Of a DNA stretch of 64,000 nucleotides, positions 1 through 12,033 are shown piece after piece (within the stretch, counting starts at the first letter, position 1; each line of letters begins with the position of its first letter). Under the pieces are notes generated by a model that was not told the DNA's origin, did not search any database, and worked only from the letters and a program-made list of their open reading frames with translations. The DNA lies in NCBI GenBank assembly GCA_949358305.1, contig OX442324.1, forward strand, positions 4,160,001 through 4,224,000, in the 5' to 3' direction. Position numbers and translations under genes: made by a program. This DNA comes from Strigamia acuminata (lineage: Eukaryota; Arthropoda; Chilopoda; Geophilomorpha; Linotaeniidae).

Positions 1-830
1 CAGCTTTGCTAATGGCATCGATCATCACTGGATGTGTCAACACAATGCGTCATCCGAGCCAATTCTTATTATACAACTGCAACTGCTGTGTGGCTGAAAG
101 TACAAAAATACAAGTATATATGCTCAAACAAAGGACAATTCTTACTATTATTGTACATTTTTTTATACACACCATTCAACTAACTAAATTTTAGTTTTTC
201 TATATGCATTATACGAAATAAAACGTTACAAAATCTTTTCATGCATGACTTGCACCATGCACCATGCTTCGATTCGGGATGTTTATTCAGGGTGGGTAAA
301 TTAATGGCGCTCCAACTACACCCTATGAGCAGCATGACCGCTTATCCCCCACTTAATCCCTTGATTAAGATGTCTGGTTTCTCCACTCAACTCGCCAACC
401 TACGCCAGGCTCTCCGTTCGACTTCAACAAGCATACCCTCATTACCTCCTCATTTCTAATTAACTTGCAGATATTCATGCCAATTGTTGTGTGTGCATAC
501 ATGACGCATACATCAAGATATTTTCATCTAATTAATAACTGTTTAATCGGTATGGAGGTACACACGTCTTGACAATTTGAAATGAGACAATTTATAGGTC
601 CAGATTGTGGTCTTAAATGAAAAGGTGGAGATTTGAAGCTGGGGGGTTGTAGAAGGAGGGGCAGACTGAAAAAAGGATATTGTATTTCTTTCTTAAGTGA
701 TATATTGCATATACCCAACTATGCAAATCTAAATTGAGAGAATATTTCATGTTCTTTTGGCCATATTGCGATTTTCTTAGTATGAGAACTCTTAACATGT
801 TCGTGTGTTGACTGTATCACTTGTATGTAT
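1..830. other. left-edge noncoding stretch
   Basis: I see no convincing exon here. Open frames are short, lack splice support and do not resemble a known family. The stretch lies downstream of the minus-strand gene at 831-1242 and probably holds its 3' UTR. AT-rich, with no transposon ends noticed. Confidence 0.4.
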
Positions 831-1242
831 TCATTCATGGTCAGAGAATTGTATTTCAACAGTTTGTACTAGAGGATTAGTCCCTTCTTCCATGTATTTG
901 TGCTCTTTGACCTCTTCTTTACTCTCACTCAATTCAATTAGTTTACCAAGCACAAGGTCAGAGTCTCTTATTGGCTCAAAAACAAACACTTCCAAATATA
1001 GCACTTCCACCTGCCCACAATGGATACTATGCAATGATAAATTCTCCAAAAATGCACAAAGTTCCTCTGATAACTGCCGTTTGCTCAGTACAATGACACA
1101 ATATGACTATAGCAAGAGTTACTCACCAACAAACAATCTTATTTACATTAAATGCACAACGCACCTTCAAGTCCGGGTTCCACTTATTTAGCTCACACGC
1201 ATACAGTAAGCCCCGTTGTTTTTGCAGTCTTTGATGGACCAT
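831..1242 (-). CDS. unidentified 117-residue protein, two exons
   Basis: Exon 1 (1242-1165) starts at an ATG with an in-frame TGA directly upstream and encodes 26 residues (MVHQRLQKQRG...WNPDLK). It ends AAG|GTGCGT. A 58-nt intron (1164-1107) ends CTATAG. Exon 2 (1106-831) continues in the same phase for 91 codons to a TGA, starting SYCVIVLSKRQLSEELCAFL. The intron matches the size typical of the MYCBP2 gene in this window. The protein begins basic, has a mixed hydrophobic middle and ends acidic (SESKEEVKEHKYMEEG). No signal peptide or membrane segment is evident. I do not recognise the family. The phase-preserving junction and upstream stop support a real gene. It points away from the FAM181-like gene, about 0.6 kb off, so the two could share a promoter region. 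A further 3' exon cannot be excluded. Confidence 0.5.
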
Positions 1243-1393
1243 TCAAAATACCCTCCGGACTGGTGTGAACTTAAGCCTATTGACAGTGGTTATTAATTGT
1301 GTCTGTTGATACGAGGGGGAGCCACAAGTATATGTGTGTGAACAGGTTGGGAAGTTGTCTTGTTGACTTAAGGATTAGAAGTTGCTTGAAAGG

Positions 1394-1470
1394 GGAGAAA
1401 AAAAAGGAAAGAAAAGAAAAGAAGAGAAAAGAAGAGAAGAGAAAAGAAAAGAAAAGAAAAGAAAAAAAAA
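1394..1470. repeat. purine microsatellite (GAAAA/GAAGA)n
   Basis: A run of GAAAA and GAAGA pentamers with no thymine or cytosine on the plus strand, followed by A/T homopolymers to about 1560. Simple repeat; the open frames across it are artefacts. Confidence 0.85.
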
Positions 1471-1856
1471 GTGGACTGTAATAATTATTCATTTAGTTTT
1501 ATTTAAAAAAAATAAAAAAATAAAAAAATAAAAAAATTCAACAATTTTTTTTTTTTAAAAATGAGATAAATAAAGAAGAAACACAAACTGTCGAATGGGC
1601 CATTTTCAATGCGTGTCCTTTCCGTAAATTAAGAATCAAATTCAGAGAGTTTTGGTTTCAAACTGAATCCAAAACCCAAAACGACTTTTTGTGAATTTAA
1701 ATTGAATAGTTTTTCTCTTTCCCTTTGACCAACAATCAGTGCTTACCCACAATGCACCCTCAAGATACGTCACATAAGTGGTTCACCTTTCCTGCACAAA
1801 AGTAGCGAGCAGACAGCTGGGTGCCACAGCACGAGTCACACACACACCACAAGATC

Positions 1857-2801
1857 ATGGGAACGGGCGACCAAATTCCGGGATTGTTATCCTTCATGAA
1901 CACTGCGACGATGAGCATTCGCTCGGCACTGGATCGTCCAGTTCGCCAGAAGAGAAAAATCAACCACAGAAAATACTTGCAAAAGCAACTTATAGCTCTC
2001 AGACCTCAAACACCACCAAATCCCATCACCGACAACGTGAAAACGACTCAGGAAAACTCCCTAAACGAATTATTCGACGTGAAAAGTGTCAACTGTTGCC
2101 AAAATTCCAGCGCCAAACTCAAGCAAAGAAATCTGCCAGCATCTTTTTTCACTGAACCAGCGAGTAGGACCAGTGTGACGTCACCCTGTTGCTCTGTCAG
2201 TGGCGACTCGACAGGTAAAAAACAAAAAAAAGAGTTAAATTCACAATTTAAAAAAAAAAAAAAAAAAAAAAATTCTCACCCCATTTATAACACTTTTTTT
2301 ATGACGACCCCAATGTCAATATTGTTTTAATGTATAAAAATATCTTATCAGTAAGATAAGAGTTTTTATACCAACACCCAATTAGGCAAAGCTATAAGCC
2401 GACATTTAAATCCAAATCTGCCATTTTGGCATCTTTCAGATTCCCAAAACTCGGATTCAGTCGATTTGGTGACGTCTTTGATGGAGCTTGATTCGTTGCT
2501 GACTTATCAATGGACGGACGAGGAAATCGAGCAAATCACGCAACAATTCACCACGACGCAGCAGCAGCAAGAAACAAACGAATCTTCGCATCATTCCATT
2601 TACCAAGAACAATTGACGCAGGAACCGGAAATGCAAGACATGGGACAATGGGAGATGGTGGACGGTCGACTCGTGCAAACAATGCACACTTTCCCAGCGG
2701 TGTACGACAATGTCAACCCTTGTTGTTCCATCGCGGATCAACCTGTCTACAGACCTTCGTGTGCCTATGGACAAACGTGCGAATTTGCTCATTACTCATG
2801 A
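1857..2801 (+). CDS. FAM181: FAM181-family protein with TEAD-binding-type motif
   Basis: Two exons, 1857-2214 (ends ACAG|GTAAAA) and 2440-2801 (after CTTTCAG), join in phase to give 239 residues. The ATG at 1857 is the first ATG in frame. Residues 8-45 match the conserved FAM181 block: a hydrophobic LLSFMN start, SALD, then [11 protein letters not shown]. Residues 90-101 ([12 protein letters not shown]) match the FAM181 segment reported to bind TEAD factors, and align R-x-L-P-x-S-F-F with the YAP omega-loop (R89, L91, F95, F96). The rest is low complexity and Q-rich, with an acidic stretch ([17 protein letters not shown]). The C-terminus ([16 protein letters not shown]) does not resemble vertebrate FAM181. 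Vertebrate FAM181A/B are poorly characterised TEAD interactors. A role in Hippo-linked transcription is therefore inferred. An AATAAA lies at 2981-2986. Confidence 0.8.
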
Positions 2802-5800
2802 TTTAATATTTAAATGATTCAATTCAATTTGTCATTAAATCAAAATATATTTTTTTTTCCTATTTAAAAAACTCCACCCTTGTCCCAAAGAACTTTGTTA
2901 CCCGGAAATTCAAAATGACGTCATTTTTTTTTAAATACAAAAAAAAAATTTCCATTGTATCTTGAACGTGACTCGGACCAAATAAATGCTAATTTATAAC
3001 TTTATAATGACTGTGAATAAAAATAACAAATAAAAAGTTTTAAAAAAAAAAACCAATTGGTTTTATTTCCGGTTGCAATCGAATTTTTTTTTAAATTATT
3101 TTATGTTGTTAAAAAAAAAATAACAATAAAATAAAATATAAAAAAAAATGGCAGTTAGTTTCCGCAAAATTGCTTAATTTCTCCAATAATGTTTGAATTG
3201 GTTGGCCCAGTTCCTCAATCATGAATTGTTGACACTAAACAAACAACGATAAGGTGTCGCACTTTCTTTTGTGCTTGTCACACCTGGTCGGGACATTTCT
3301 CGCTAACCGGAAACACACAAACACGTGTAAATGAATCCATGAATATTCGATCAATAAACAGCGCAACTTTTATTCAATTCTAAAGTAAAAACGCAACAAA
3401 TTCATCATCATCACAAATTCACTGAAATTCAATAAAAAAAACATCCACATCATCATTTTGACACTTAAATTGAAAAATTTCTAATGAATTAAATAAATAA
3501 AAACGCTTTTTTTCCATTCTTGATTAAGTCCTCACCTCAAATCGTCTTGTTAAAACAGTTGTTCTAAGTAATTTGGCTCATAACACGTGAGTGCGCACAG
3601 AAAACACCAGAAAGAGATGAGAAAGTCAGAGTCGTTCTTCCGATTGTTTTATTTATTATTTATCGACGTCCGGCATCGACTTAAACTCTTTTCTATAAAG
3701 CTGAAGAGTTTGACAATATAGTCATCCAAAAAATGGGCAATTCGGATCTTTTTGATGAATTACCAAACACGGCGGAAGATGAATTCAAATAGCAAAAAAA
3801 CTAAAATGTTTAATCACAAAAATAATAATTTTTTTTCCATGCGTAATGTTAAATAAATCCAATAGATGGCGCCAAAATAGGAATATCTGAGTATTTTTTG
3901 TTTTGTTTTTTTATTTACATTCTTTTCGTTTAATTAATTTCATTATTTTCTTACAATTTCCCCAAAAATAAATAAACAAACCAAAAACAACATAAAAAGC
4001 AATCGTGTATTTTGGTGCGCATTTCCATGTTCAAATTCAATAAATAGCCAATTCAGTTCTTACAAAACACACAACAGCAGTTTGTCGTTTGTCTTCACAA
4101 ACTAAAAAAAGTTATTAGTTTTGGCACGGATTGAAAAAAAAAGAATCCTGTTTAATATCAGTTTTCATAGGCTTAAAACAAGCTCAAAACGGCCCCAATA
4201 AAATGATTGCATCAACAAATAATAATAATCGGTTCAATCAGCATTGTTACAGCCAATTTTCCAAGTTCAAAATCCTACAACACAACCTGCTGCTCACATG
4301 TCACAATTCAAATTTCCAATTTAAATTTCCTCCAAACATTTTGTTTATTCAAATTTAAATTTAAATTTGAACTTGTAATTTAAATATTTCGAACGAGTTG
4401 CTTTTTCCAATCTTTGACTGCAATAAATAAACTAGTCTTCCATCCCAGCACACACAATTGAGAAACATTTGAGAGACAACACTCATTGGCAGAGTATAAA
4501 GGGAAGATATTTCACACCTAATTTTATATTCGAAACGCCAATAATGAAATACCAAGGCCAACTGAACTAGTGCCAAAGTCATCAAGTATTTTATTGTCAG
4601 CTTCTGTATTTGGCCATTAGAGGCCGTTTTGTGGCCACATGAACTAATATTAGCACATACTTGTATCCGACGTCATCAATTGTTACATAATTGCACAGGG
4701 AAGTTTAAAAGGGTGTGCGGGTTATAAATATTATTAAAATGTCATTCATTCTGCCTCTTGTTGATAACCACGAGACATTTGCTTAATGCTTAATCTCAAA
4801 GACGTTGGAATGTTCCCATGCAAAGTGCAAAGTCAACCTTTCTTGCTTTTGTCAAACCAGCTAAAAGATTAATTATCAAGTTTTAGCCAGTTGTTTTATC
4901 ATTGGGGTCAACTAATCAACAATTAAAAAATATCTCAACAACCCCGAAAAGAATTAAAAAACAAATCTTCACAATTTCGACCAACAAATTGCCACATACA
5001 ACAATCTAGCGCAAGTAAATAGCACTATTTACTCGTGATTACAGTCAATGGTGCTCCAACAAAATGCAAAACGCACAATTCCCTTTATTTATAGCTCGAA
5101 CGGACGAACAAATGACATCACGGATCCATCCCTTCACACACCCTTTCGTGCACCAAGAGTTGGCAGCAGACACACGAGCAGGAAATGGAACACTATACGT
5201 TGTACATTCAACCTTTAGTTAAAAATACAAAGTGGCCTGACCCACCATTGGCTCGCGTTTGATTGGCCGATTATTTTCCTACTGAAGTCACATTGGTTCT
5301 ATCCCGTGCCTTACCTCCTTTTACAACAGTGGTGTGATGCGTCAAACTATTTCAAGAATTCTAAATGCTCATATATCTTTTATAGGTCTTTGTATACAAG
5401 CAAGAATGAGGAGAGAGGAAAAAAAAATATTGCTGAATCAAATTTCAACTTTGTCTTCGTTTTCCATTGTGCGAATTTATACTGATTTATTGTGTAACCT
5501 TAAATTCTTAATCTTTGAATTTAGGCCTACTTGTGTGTTTTGAGGTTAAATAGTCAATTCCAGCTTTAATCATGTGATTATAGAGGTCACAGAATCTGAT
5601 TTTGAATTTGAGATTTTTATTTGTTTGTAAATCAATCCTTCGATTTCTTCAATTCAATGTATGCACAATAACCATATCCGCTTTTTGAGTACTAGAAAGT
5701 AATTTCTATCAAATTATCGACGACTTTTCTTGGAATAAACAAGCACAAGAGGCACAAGTGCGCCATGGCCTTGAATTAACGCAACTTTGAAAAAAAAATA

Positions 5801-6800
5801 AATACAAATAAATTATTTTAAAAAAGAAAAATAAATAAACAAACAAATAAAAGTAAATATCCAATTTCAAATTGAAAAATTCTGCAATAAATTAATTAAA
5901 AACTCCCACGAAAATAAATTCAAAAAAATAAAATCATAAAATTGTTAACACGTGTTATCACTTCGACCATTTAACAAAAAAAAAAAAAAATAAGATACAC
6001 CGGTATCTGTTACTACACAACTGCAGATAATTCAAGATGAAATAATTTTTTTTTAAACATTAATAAAGATCATTGCTAGATCCGCCTCAATTGAATTTAT
6101 ACACAATTTAAACATGTGAAAACATTTCAATCCATGAATAAATTCAGAAAAAAAAAGAAAAAAAGTCGAATGAACCCTGGGCCTCATCCACGCGGTAAGC
6201 ACGTGCAAACTGTTTTGCCGGAAGTTAAGTGGAAAAGTCCACTTATTTCATTAATTACGGGGGTAGTTTGACTACTTATCAACGGAAAAAAAAGTGTTTG
6301 TGTTGTGATATAGGAGATAGAGTGTCACAGCTGAAACCATTTACTGAGTGAAATTTGCCAACTTCGCTGCTCGCTTGTTGCGAGTCCCAGTTCCCAGCCA
6401 CTGTCTATACCAGGTAAAAGCTAACTTTTATTACACTTTTTATACGAACCAAAAAATTCCCCTCAATAAAAAAAAATAAAAAATAATAAAAACATTTTCT
6501 GCAATTATAAAAAATTTAAAAAAACAAAAAAATAAAATAAAATTTTCCTTTTAGAAAATTAATTTTTTTAATTATATTATTTTTCATGCAACAAAATTTT
6601 CAACGATTCCGAATGTATTTTTAGGCTTTTATCCCAAAGATTTAGAACTCACAAGGAGGGATTTTTCTATCTAATTTTAACCCACGCTCCTAAAATAGGA
6701 CAAACCACCGCAACACTCATTTTAATTTACCACTTTTTAGGTGTACACGACACACCAGCGTTCACACGACTCCCCAAATTCGTGTCGTCAGCTGCAAAAG
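2802..6800. other. intergenic region between the FAM181-like and SLC16 genes
   Basis: Contains the FAM181-like 3' UTR to about 3000 (AATAAA at 2981). Beyond that it is AT-rich with many A/T runs and no convincing coding exon. The sequence around 6300-6413 ends in CCAG|GTAAAA and that at 6741 follows TTTTTAG, so these could be a noncoding first exon and an acceptor for the transporter gene. A 19-codon ATG frame at 3733-3792 is noted but unsupported. Confidence 0.4.
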
Positions 6801-6860
6801 CACGTGTTGCTTGCATCACCTGTACAAGACATATATAAGCCGACGGACGAATCGTGCAGT
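6801..6860 (+). promoter_or_regulatory. TATA/initiator-type promoter with E-box
   Basis: CACGTG at 6801-6806, TATATAAG at 6832-6839 and an initiator-like CAGT at 6857-6860. If the A at 6858 is +1, the TATA box starts at -26, a normal spacing, and the 5' UTR before the ATG at 6882 would be only about 24 nt. This is a motif-based inference; a spliced upstream 5' exon is the alternative. Confidence 0.5.
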
Positions 6861-6881
6861 CGAAATTGAACCGTCGTGACA

Positions 6882-9800
6882 ATGGATTCGACAAACAACA
6901 ACTCGCCAAAGCCGTCGCCGGACCGACAATTGGACAACGGGCAGACTCAACTCATTCAACAAAAGTCGCCACCGGAAGCGATTAAAAAAAGAGTGACCAT
7001 CAAAGATTCGAGTGGGAGTGGTGCTGGTGGGGCCCCTCAACCCCCCGATGGGGGCTGGGGCTGGATGGTGGTTTTAGCCTGTTTTATCGCTTGTGCTGGA
7101 GTTGTTGGACTCACGAGAGCATTCGGCATTATTTATGTAGAAATTAAAACGGCTTTTCCAGACAGCTCTGATTTAGCTTTGTCTTGGGTTCCTGGTCTTT
7201 ACAACACATTATCCACGGGATTTGGTAAGTTTTTCTTTTTTTCTCCATTTCTCACATTTCTTCCTCAATTTTTTCCTCAAATTTTTTGCACGTCTCAGCA
7301 AACATGCATTATTTTGTCTTTTATTTCCAATCAACCAATGTGGCAATATTTTCTTCTTATGTAATGCCATATTAATCTATAAATATTCGACTTACGTAAA
7401 AAAATAATTAAGCTCTTGTTAAGAATATTCTTATGAGGACCCATAAAAATTTGCATTTAATTATTTTTTTCTTTTTAAATAATTTTTTTTTTTTTTTTTT
7501 TTGCAGCACCAGTTGCCGGGGCGTTAAGCAACAAGTATTCCTGCAAAATTGTCGTATTTCTAGGAGGTCTGCTGATGGCTTTTGGTTTAATACTTAATTT
7601 CTTTGCCAACAGTGTTGCATTTCTTTATGTGAGCTTTGGAATCGTTGCAGGTAATTGTTTATTTAATTTTCTCACGTTTTTGTGCCTAAATTTCTTACGT
7701 TTTTAATTTAATTTAATTAAATGTAATTTAATTTAACTCTTTTGTTAAATTAAATTAAATTGAAATTAAGTTAAATTGACTTGTAAAAATGTCGTTGCAT
7801 GAATGGTTGGTTGAATCCTGCTGAGTATTTATTGCCTTGGTCCATCATTTGATTTAATGACACTATTTTGATGAAGCAATTCAGTGTTGCATCAATTTGA
7901 CTTTCCACTTTTATGTTTGCAATTCCAAATTACCCCCTCCGTTCGGTCTCATTTGGATTTCTCGTAATATCAAATCAATTGACAATTTGCAAGAAATTCC
8001 AACTATACTCGTATAGTCATTGAAAACAGGAAGTCATTATTCCATCCTGACGACCAATTCTCGCTTGAAATTAAAATCAATTAAAAACTTAATTTCTCCC
8101 ATCTCTATCCTATTTATCTCGAATTCAAATTTCAAATTTCAAAGATTACGATATCATATTATTCGATAAGATCTATAAAATCTTATCAAATATTTATTTT
8201 TATCAAATATTTATTCAAACAGAAAATAAATAAAAAAAAAATTAAAAAAAATTCCATAAAATGACACCTGTATCAGTTTCCTCCACGTTTCAAACTTAAA
8301 AAAAAAATAAAAAACAAAAAAAACAAAACTAAATCCAGAAATAAAATACGAAATTCCTGCCTAAATGAAGTTGAATTAAAAAAAAAACCCAAAAAATTCG
8401 AGTGTGAGCGCATGTTTTACGTCTTTCTTTCCGATGATTCATATCCCCAAAGCCCACCGAGGCCGAGCCGCTAATACCAACTTTTCAATGTCATTTATTT
8501 TAGGATGCGGAGCTGGCTTGTGCACCACTCCTGGCATCATGATGGTAGCTAAATACTTCAAAAAGCGAAGATCACTGGCCAATGGTCTGTGTCTTGCCGG
8601 CACGTCGTCCGGTGCCTTCGTGCAACCACTGATCGTCGAATGGCTAGCAAATAAATACGGTTTCCGAGGCGCCATGTTGATAATGGGAGGTTTCATCCTG
8701 CACATCAGCGCCTTTGCCTTGGTCTACAGACCCCTGGAACGACCTGCACGAAAACCCAAAAAGACTCAACAACAACAACCAACGCGACGATATTCGAGTG
8801 TCAAAAGATACTTCTCGTTCATCACCTGTTTCTTCAGCAAAAACCCCTACAAACAACCGTCGCCTCACGAGTCCACGCCCGAATCCAAGACAATGATGCT
8901 CAAAGAGACCAGTCCTTTCCCCAACTCCATCGAGATGATTCCGGCAAACGAATCGGCGAGTCCTTCGCCAGAGCGGGACTCTGAGCGCGAGGAGTCGCCC
9001 ATTGATTCGGACGAAATCAAAGAGCTGTACAGACGACAGAGCACGTGTCTTCATCACAGTGTCAACGATTTGTCGACACTCCAAACTGTCGAACAGTCTC
9101 GGTCTAACAAGAAGGGCCCGACCGGTCTCAAGAAATATCTGGACTACACGATTTTCTGGAACAGGGCGTACATTTTGTTTTGGATTTCGAGTTTCTGTAC
9201 CAGCATCGGTTACCCACACGCCAGCGTTTTCATGCCTGCGTATGCGGAGACCAACTTGGGCATCGATAAAACCAAGATCGGTTTCTTCTTGTCGATCACT
9301 GCAGGGGCGGATTTGATAGGACGAATTGGAATTGGTTTCTTGGCGGATTTGAATTTGTTTAAGAAGACGCACGCATATATGATAGCGTAAGTATTTTTTC
9401 TTTTTTCATTTTTTTTCGTTTTCTTTCACTTTTTGCTCTGCTCCCATTTCTTTCTGAATGTGAATGTCAGTTGTGCATTCAGACCTTAACTTTCGTCGTC
9501 CTCTTGATTGATGAAAGCATTCTTGGCAATTGGTTTGGCAGGAGGAGGATTATAAATACTATAGAACGAGTCGTGCTTATTTCAGGGACATAAAATGAAT
9601 TGCTAGTTGAGCTTTTAACCGCTGCCATTGAGGCGGCACTAGTCGCAGCCAAGTGTTACCGCGACACGAAATAGAAAATTTGCTTTCATAAAAATTCAAA
9701 CAACTCCATATAAAAAATATAAAATAAAAACTCAGTTTAAGTCGACCTTGCACGCTCAGTAAACAATTTACCCATCTTTGTTGACCTCCAATAAACAGTT

Positions 9801-10532
9801 AAGAAACATTTGTTTGCACTAATATGACACTTCAATATGACATAAAAAGTAACGAGCAATTCCCTCAATGATATAAACCAGTAACTAACAATAGGCATTA
9901 AAGCTACTTAATTATTTACACAAAAAATAATGAGAACTATTTTATTTTTTCCTTACCCTTAGTGTTGCAACCACAGCTACAGCAACTTTGGCTCTTCCAT
10001 TCATGACAGACTTCAAAGATTTAGCCATCCATAGTGCATTTTATGGCTTGGGCGTTGGATCATTTTTTATGCTTACTCCTGTTATTTTGACTGATCACCA
10101 CGGTAGCGATAAAGTGGCATCGAGCTATGGACTTGTTCGTTTATCTCACGGTCTTGCTTCGTTAATATGTGCACCAATTGCAGGTAAATTCTGGGGAAGA
10201 AATAAAACGTCCACCATTTTGGGACGATAAATTAAATTTTCTATGTTTTCGATTTAGGTTCATTGAGAGATGCCACTGGCACATACACACCGGGTTTCAT
10301 ATTTATGGGAATTTCTATGTTATGTGGTTCTTTTATTTGCCTCTTTTTGCCACGCGCACTAGCCTACGAAAGGAAAAAGGAAGCATTACGGCGTGGCTCG
10401 AGTTTGACCGGAATAGACTATCAACCTGTTGGCAATGGCAGCAACTACATCGCTCCTACTGACGAACGACGGGGCTCTCACTCTTCGTTAACGAGCTGGG
10501 GTCGACGGTATTCGGTTGATCCGGATGTGTGA
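6882..10532 (+). CDS. monocarboxylate-transporter-type carrier (SLC16, MFS)
   Basis: Five coding exons: 6882-7224, 7507-7650, 8504-9386, 9963-10183 and 10258-10532. Every junction is GT-AG and in phase, giving 621 residues. The MCT signature PDGGWGW is at residues 55-61, just before TM1. The second signature appears as YFKKRRSLANGL. A long Ser/Pro/Arg-rich loop, roughly 150 residues, separates the two six-helix halves. The TM8 motif ADLIGRIG keeps the Asp (9310-9312) and Arg (9322-9324) that are important for proton-coupled monocarboxylate transport in MCT1-type carriers. The basic, Ser-rich C-terminal tail is cytoplasmic. Members move lactate, pyruvate or other monocarboxylates across the plasma membrane; the substrate here cannot be assigned. 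Intron 2 (7651-8503) is the longest. Confidence 0.9.
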
Positions 10533-12033
10533 ACATTTTGCGTGTTGAGCTTTATGAATTAAGCCTACGCGATATTTTTGTAGAAATCTCAGGACTTTAT
10601 ATGAAAAATGTGACAAGAAACTTTTTATTTCAAAACATATATAAATTTAAAAAAAAGAGAAACAAAAAACAAAAAAAAAATTGTTAAATAATTTTATTTT
10701 AATTAAAGATAACATGTTGTTTATGAACGTTTTAGTGACTTTGAAGTGATATTTTTCCACTTGTGATCTTTTGATAGCCTTGTTGAGCCTGCAGATCAGA
10801 ATTGTTAACAAGTTCAAAGTTTCGTGTTGATTTCCTCTTGTTTTTGACTCACCTGACAATACACGATTTTTAGTGTTGATTTTTAAGTTTTGAAGAATGT
10901 TTTGTTTAAAAAAAAAAAAAAAAAAAACAAGAATTATTTTTCATTGTCCATTCCAGTTTTATTTCTATATGAAAACTAGCAACATTGCTTTTTTTTTTTT
11001 AGCCAAAATAAAAATATTCACATTTAAGTCTTCGTCGAATAATTGATGCAACAACATCGTCAGACACAAAACCCTTCGAATTTCTTCAATCTAAGAACTT
11101 AATTCTTTAGTTGCGCAAACTCGGTCTAAAAATTAAAATGTATATTTATAACCTTTTCGTGAGTTGCGAGTTTACGCCACATTTGCCAGTACGAAACTCC
11201 CAGAAAATTTGTAGTTTGTTTGAACAAAAATTGGTACACGAGAATGTCAACAGTTTCGATAATCAGTTTAGACATCTGTTAATAAATAATCATTCCTTGT
11301 TGACACTAATAAAGAATGCCCTTCACGGTTTTAAGGGTACATTTATGGCAAGTTCCATCATTACTTAATTTAGCTTTCAATTCTTCGAGTCTCGACATTT
11401 CTTCATTCCACCTGAACTTAGAAAAATAAATATTTCAAAATTTGAAATTAAAACTCCACAATATTATTAAACATATATATATATATTTGTAACAAATAAA
11501 TACTTACGATCATATTTTTGTACACATATTGCTAAACAGATAAATCAATACTATTAAATGGATGTTGTTTTTTCCCGCTTTCAACTTCCTTACAATTTAA
11601 TAGCGCTGATCAAGTCATTTTGACGTCTGCCATATTTGTTTCACGAAATGTCAAATCGGAACTTTTTCATATCGCCGCATTTGCCATCTAGTATCAAAAC
11701 TAGTAAGTTGGAATAAGTAACACGATTTCAATTTATTACTTGTGTTTTTACACATTCATTCAGAATTTTCACAGTAACGAGATAATTACAAAGTGTAAAA
11801 AATGAAAAATCTAAATTTGCAATGCTACCGGTAATAACAAATTATTATTAAGAAAATACATAACTTCTAATAAGTTCTGGTTCTACACATTCATTACGGT
11901 ACCCCAGCAAATGTAACCAGGTGATATCGTGATATTATACAAAATATCCATACGAGAGTAACATTCATCCAAACCAAAACAATAACAGAAACAAATTAAA
12001 ACTATCGTTTGAGATGTGTATCATTTTTGTATA
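10533..12033. other. intergenic region between convergent SLC16 and MYCBP2 genes
   Basis: Holds the 3' UTRs of both genes. A minus-strand AATAAA lies at 11737-11732, about 300 nt past the MYCBP2 stop. At 11126-11411 the minus strand shows exon-like sequence: a good acceptor before 11411, then ATG at 11398, and a separate 49-codon frame at 11275-11126. A GTAAGT donor lies further upstream. No in-phase gene model emerges and I recognise no family, so I do not call it a gene. Confidence 0.35.

Noticed and set aside
241-459. 72-codon ATG frame near the left edge
   Set aside because: No recognisable domain, splice context or downstream support.
3700-3792. Acceptor-like AAAG at about 3701 followed by an open frame ending EDEFK at 3792, including a 19-codon ATG frame
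   Set aside because: Too short to distinguish from chance and no partner exon was found.
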